Shown piece after piece: positions 59,722 through 64,000 of a stretch of 64,000 nt of DNA. Below the pieces are notes generated by a model. The model did not search any database. It worked only from the letters and a program-made list of their open reading frames with translations, and was not told where the DNA came from. This DNA is from Voacanga thouarsii (lineage: Eukaryota > Streptophyta > Magnoliopsida > Gentianales > Apocynaceae). The DNA lies in contig JANUWF010002059.1 in assembly GCA_026120185.1 (NCBI GenBank), forward strand, positions 437,501 to 501,500, given 5' to 3'. Each line of letters begins with the position of its first letter. Position 1 is the first letter of the stretch. Made by a program: the position numbers and the translations under genes.

Positions 59722-60452
59722 ATGACTAGAATATCCATAGCAGTGACCAGAGATTAGCCTTTTATGTGTAGTCCTGCGAGTGGTAAAGCATCTAGTGCCA
59801 TTCCTATAGCATATTCATCATTATCTGATTTAGAGATAGAACTCGAGGGTGGATGGTTTATGAGTGAAGAAGAAGTAGACCATGAACCACCTATGATGGA
59901 AGACTTTGCTGTGAGGAAGAATTCGAGGACCCGATACTTGAAATACTTGAACTTGAGGAAGAAAGGGATGTTCTTAAGTATGAAGGAGATGATAAGGGAG
60001 AGATTGAGGAGGTAGGAGAGATTGGTAAAGAGAGTGAGAATGAATAGGAAGGACTTGGGAATAAGGGTGAGACATGAGAGCTCGGGGGTGAGGGTGAAGA
60101 AGGAGTGATTGAGGATGGTGGTGAGAAGGAGGATAGGGCTGGCATACCTACGACCCCATCTATAGGGGAAGGAATCCTGACGTTACTGGAAAGTGAATTA
60201 TATGAGTCAAATTTTAGGAGGCCTAAGAGTGCACTTATGTTAGCTATGGAGAAGCTTAGGGATGCGAAGTTGGGAGCCAAGCTGGGAAGTAGGGAAGTTG
60301 ATAGGTACGTTTTCGGTCGGTCTAAGAAGAAGCCCCGATCCTTTGGTTTTGCAAAGGATTGTGTGATAGATCATCCCAACAACAACGTAGGTTGGCTAGT
60401 AGAAACCCCTTCCGAGACTTCTGAGGATTCCAGTGACTCTAATGATGCTTAG
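59722..60452 (+). pseudogene. Acidic ORF between PBS and gag (gypsy-2 'ORF0')
   Basis: About 243 codons from ATG 59722 (MTRISIAVTRD) to a stop at 60450-60452. One frameshift near 59895 and three in-frame stops break it; otherwise coding text is continuous: SASSLSDLEIELEGG-type start, a long Glu/Gly-rich acidic middle (EEEFEDPILEILELEEERD) and a basic C-terminal part with YESNFRRPKSALMLAMEK and GRSKKKPRSFGFAKD. I recognise no known domain. It is not the gag, which starts separately at 60769. A gag N-terminal extension or a separate leader protein are both possible. Confidence 0.5.
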
Positions 60453-60768
60453 AGTTTATAGGACCTTTAGTGCTTATTCTTTTATTTTTATGAAGAGATG
60501 TTCATTTTTTTATTTGATTTAGAATTTATTCTTTGATTCGAATTTTAATTAGCAAGAATAAAAGAAGTATATAGTAAGATACTCCCTTATTTTGTACCAA
60601 GTTGGATTTGGTTAAGAAAAGCATGATTTTATTAATTTAATTATTCTACTTGGAGTTTTATTTGCAAAATTTACTTTCCAACGAATTGCAAGCTATTTTA
60701 AATCTAAAAGCTACTCAATTGCATGTCATGATCTTTCCCCTAACAAACCTTATAATGGGTAAAAATAG
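60453..60768 (+). other. Spacer between the acidic ORF and gag
   Basis: A/T-rich, 316 bases, no gene seen. The open frame from 60650 ends inside the start of gag in another frame. Confidence 0.6.
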
Positions 60769-61875
60769 ATGGCACCAAGACGTAGAGCTACAGTGCGAGG
60801 GAAGACCATTCGAGAGAACGAGTCATCAATTCCCAAGTTTGAGTAGATGCAACAGAACCTGAAGTGGGGGAAGATTACAAATAGGAGCAAGAGTTGACGT
60901 CTGAGGGATCTCGAGAGGTAACCATGTGACAAGTCTTTGACAAGATGACTGCCATTCTCTAGAACCCGACTAAAAATGTGGACAAAGTGGAGAAGAAGGC
61001 ACCCAAGAGTGAAGATGAGGCATTAGAACAATTCCTGAAGTTCCAACCTCCTACATTCCATAGAGAGGTAGAACAAGATGAAAAAGCTGAGCAATAGATC
61101 GAGTAGATGGACGACATTTTTGTGACTCTGTAGTACATCGAGAAGAGGAGGGTAGAGTTTTCAGCATTCAGGTTGAAAGGACCTTCTCGAGCATAGTGGC
61201 AGCAAGTCCAAGAGGACTGGGAGACAAAGGATTGTGATTGGACGTGGGAGCACTTTGTCCAGGCTTTTCGAGCAGAGTATATCCCGCTGGATAGCTAAGA
61301 AGTAGGAGGATGAATTCCAAACCCTTAAGTAAGGAAGCATGACCGTGGCCTAGTATGCAGCCCAGTTTACTTAACTATCCAAGTATTACAAGTGCTTGGT
61401 GGATACCGATCAGAAGCGGACTCGATAGTTCGTGAAGGGTCTAAGGCAAAACTTGAGGAAGGCATTGGCACTATCTCCACTAGTGACTTATACAATCGCT
61501 GTGGATGCAGCAACTCAAACTGAGAACAAAGATAGGAAACAACCATTCTAACCAAGTCGACCACCAATGAGACCTCCAATCAACAAGTGGCCTACTGGTC
61601 TAATACAGTGGGAAAATACGGGAAAATAGCCATGGACAATTCCGTTAGGTCCTATGCCGAATAATTCCATGTGCGGGAATTGTAGGAGGCATGACCATAT
61701 AGAAAAGGACTGCTAGTCAAAGGGATCAGCAAGGAGATGCTTCAACTGTGGTGACCCAACTCACCTGAGGAACAATTGCCCTAAACCATTAAGGATGGGG
61801 CTAGGAGTCCCGACTCAACCTAGTGGTGTGAACAGAGGTGCTGCTATGGGAATGACTGGAGGAGGAGGCCAAAAA
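60769..61875 (+). pseudogene. Gypsy-2 gag, truncated by a younger LTR
   Basis: Starts MAPRRRATVRGKTIREN. It then shows the Retrotrans_gag core in broken frames: WEHFVQAFRAEYIP near 61245-61290, GSMTVAxYAAQFT and KRTRxFVKGLRQNLRKALA (61330-61480). Two zinc knuckles follow: CGNCRRHDHIEKDC (61675-61716) and CFNCGDPTHLRNNC (61740-61781). This order is that of plant Ty3/gypsy (chromovirus-type) gag. Many stops are present (often where Trp, Gln or Glu are usual) plus frameshifts. The frame ends at 61876 where another LTR begins; protease and the rest of pol are not in the window. Confidence 0.85.
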
Positions 61876-64000
61876 TGTAAAACCCCACCTATGACTACCC
61901 TAGAAATAGAGGGAAGGGTTGCATTCCATGGAATATTGCATAAATATATTCTTTATGGGTGGAATTGTGCATTGCTATTTGTGGTTTTTGTGAATTATTT
62001 ATGCTAGATATGTGTTGGGGGCAATTAGAAAATTTTACTTAGGGATGAGAGAAGAAGAGACCTGGGTTTTAGAAGAGAACAGAATTAGGCTGAGAAAATA
62101 AGAATAAGAATTATTGTGGTTAAGTGGTTAAATCTTTGTCGTTAATTCATATAGTCTTGAGTTCAAATTCCATCAACTATGCATTATTTTTTATTATCCT
62201 AACTAATGTTTGAATTTTATTTCTTGCATTCCATAAAATTAGGAATGATGTTTTGGGGAAGACAAAATAGTAATATTCTTATCATGCGATCTTGTCCAAA
62301 AAAAAAAAATCTAAAGGAGTTTTAGTCTCCACTATTTTAGCAACTAATGTTGTAGCATGTTTGAATTTTAAATATTCATATTTCTTGAATTCTTTTAAAT
62401 TTCCTTGTATAATATTTTAGATTATCTTGGGCTTGAATTTTTGAAAGAAAAATCCCAGTTATTGGAGAATTAGTTGGCCGAAATATAGCAGTAATACTAG
62501 TGTATTGCTTTTCCAAATTGAATTACCATGAGTTCTTCTCTAAAGAACTTCATTTTGCCTATTCTTATTTTGGTGCAAAGCTGGAATTTTCCCAACTCTT
62601 CCTTTTTATCAAACTTCCGAAAATATGCAACAAAATTATCCTTTCTATCCTTGCTACCAATAACTATTTCATGTGTGTAGAAAGCTGAAAAAGTCTTTGG
62701 AAATTCGGAGCTAACATTGCTTCAACAAACAAGAAAATTTTCTAGCAAACCACAAAGTATTTTAACCATAGGAGTTGAGCATTCAACCTATGCATAAGTT
62801 CATCTAAAGTTCTCTTCTTTTCCTTCAAGATGACGGCTGAAAATCACCATTAATAGACCTTGAAACACTTCTATTTTACAGCTGGAAATCCACTCAAAAT
62901 AATTTAAATTCTTGCCAACAAAATTACCTAGATCTTATCACTTCTTCTAGCTATAACCAGAATTTTTTTCAAGATTTTCAAACCTTCAACTGGCTAGCGT
63001 TTCTCTTCATTTTCTTCTTCAATTCTCCTTCATTTCTTCACCATATTTTCAGCCATAAGAGGGACCTAGCTGAACATCCTTTCTTCTTCACTAGCCTTGG
63101 CCAATAAAACTCCATTAAAGCACCTCAAAACTCTCCTAGTTTCTCTCCATTCGAAATACTTTGAATTTGAAAATTAAAACCTACCTTTTGCTCCATCAAA
63201 CACTCACCTATCTAGTAACCAATCCTAAACCAAACCAAAAATTCTGCACTCATTTCCACAAGGATTTTTGGCCACACCATCCAAGAATACTCTCCCACTT
63301 CATCTAGCTTTCTCTCCTATTCTCTCAAGAATACTAAGAACACACACTACCCAGTCACTTCTAAACATCCCAAACCACTTTAAAACCTTCAAATCAACTA
63401 GAGATCATCATATTTTTTCCTTTGGTACACTTTATAACACCAAAAACATCCAAAGTGCAGCCTTCATTCAGATCAAGCAAACATTTTTTTTAGCAAGTCA
63501 AGAAGAACACTATAAGGTAAATTAAGTCCAAGCTTCCTCTTTCTTTCTCATTTCTTTACTTCCATTTCTTCTTATGCTCTTCTCAATCTCTCTCTCTTGG
63601 TCGAATTCATTGGGGGCCAACTTGGACTTCTTCAAACCTTGGTCTCCCAAAGGACTAATCAAGGCATTCAATGGTTCGATTGTCAAAGTGACATCTTCAA
63701 CTTAGATCGATTATCAAACAAGTATTTTGTCCTAAACTCCCTCATTTATTTTTGAGCTCAAGATTATTAGGATGATGCCTTATTGATATGATGATGGATG
63801 ATCTAGTGGCGTTGGGGAACATAAATGCATGTTTATATGACATGGATGATTTTATAATGTATAGATTGAGATATGTATTAGGACTATTCTATGAGGAAGA
63901 TTTGGATTTTGATTTTAACATGACGTTATGATATGTTGCAAGTATATTTGTGAATTGAGTCTATATGACACTAGTATGAGATAATATGGTGGATAGGAAG
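61876..64000 (+). mobile_element. Gypsy-3 LTR (partial, runs off the window)
   Basis: Begins TGTAAAACCCCACC inside the gypsy-2 gag. It has the same architecture as the gypsy-2 LTR: tRNA-like segment near 62116, GGTAAATTAAG landmark at 63514. The left flank is AAAAA, too simple to use as a target duplication. Its right end and internal region lie beyond 64000. Short open frames here are not genes. Confidence 0.65.
62116..62176 (+). other. tRNA-like segment in gypsy-3 LTR
   Basis: TGGTTAAGTGGTTAAATC (A box-like, 62117-62134) and GAGTTCAAATTCC (B box-like, 62159-62171). It lies about 240 bases from the LTR start, against about 270 for the parallel segment in gypsy-2. Confidence 0.45.

Noticed and set aside
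59891..60280. Ser/Pro-rich frame opposite the acidic ORF
   Set aside because: Low-complexity shadow of the Glu-rich coding text on the other strand.

Overview
This is plant nuclear DNA, most likely from an angiosperm with a large repeat-rich genome. It is AT-rich and consists almost entirely of LTR retrotransposons inserted into one another. I see no convincing host gene, rRNA, tRNA gene or CRISPR array. Every coding stretch that can be identified is a gag, protease, integrase, reverse transcriptase (RT) or RNase H fragment of a Ty1/copia or Ty3/gypsy element, and nearly all carry stops, frameshifts or lost catalytic residues. The species cannot be read from the sequence.

Layout, left to right. 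(1) 1-521 is an unassigned fragment that interrupts the RT of Copia-1, a minus-strand copia element. Copia-1 then runs as 522-3639 and 19486-21991, ending with its primer-binding site and 5' LTR. (2) Inside the Copia-1 leader sits a SIRE-like copia element on the plus strand (3640-19485). It has two LTRs, gag, pol, and an extra ORF after pol. It is itself broken by three solo LTRs, each with a perfect 5-bp target-site duplication (TSD): 5087-6804 (GGAAG), 12190-13655 (TACTG) and 13862-15561 (CTCTA). (3) A gypsy LTR begins at 22172 and is split by Copia-2 (minus strand, 23517-36797). Copia-2 carries a solo LTR in its RT (26804-28618) and another in its 5' LTR (34649-36532, TSD GTGTT). (4) A second gypsy LTR begins at 37979 and is interrupted by a minus-strand LTR (39120-40475) that looks Tat/Ogre-like, and then by Copia-3 (minus strand, 40847 to about 57700). 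(5) Copia-3 contains the best-preserved element of the window, called element B here (44757-53999, minus strand, TSD CATAC). (6) From about 57700 the gypsy element resumes: LTR end, primer-binding site, an acidic upstream ORF and gag with zinc knuckles. It is cut at 61876 by the start of a third gypsy LTR that runs off the window.

Names used below: LTR family A belongs to the Copia-1/2/3 group, family B to element B, family C to the solo LTR at 12190-13655. Nesting gives a relative order of insertion: each inner element is younger than the one it interrupts. By eye the SIRE-like LTR pair differs at about one base in ten, so even this inner element is not recent. Element B keeps its protease and integrase catalytic residues but its RT YVDD box reads YVDG.

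The points most worth following are a 300-bp in-frame triplication in Copia-3 pol, three separate disruptions of one short RT segment, an integrase catalytic Asp-to-Gly change shared by Copia-2 and Copia-3, an acidic ORF upstream of a gypsy gag, and tRNA-like motifs at the same place in two gypsy LTRs. I did not find a convincing new biological system beyond these.
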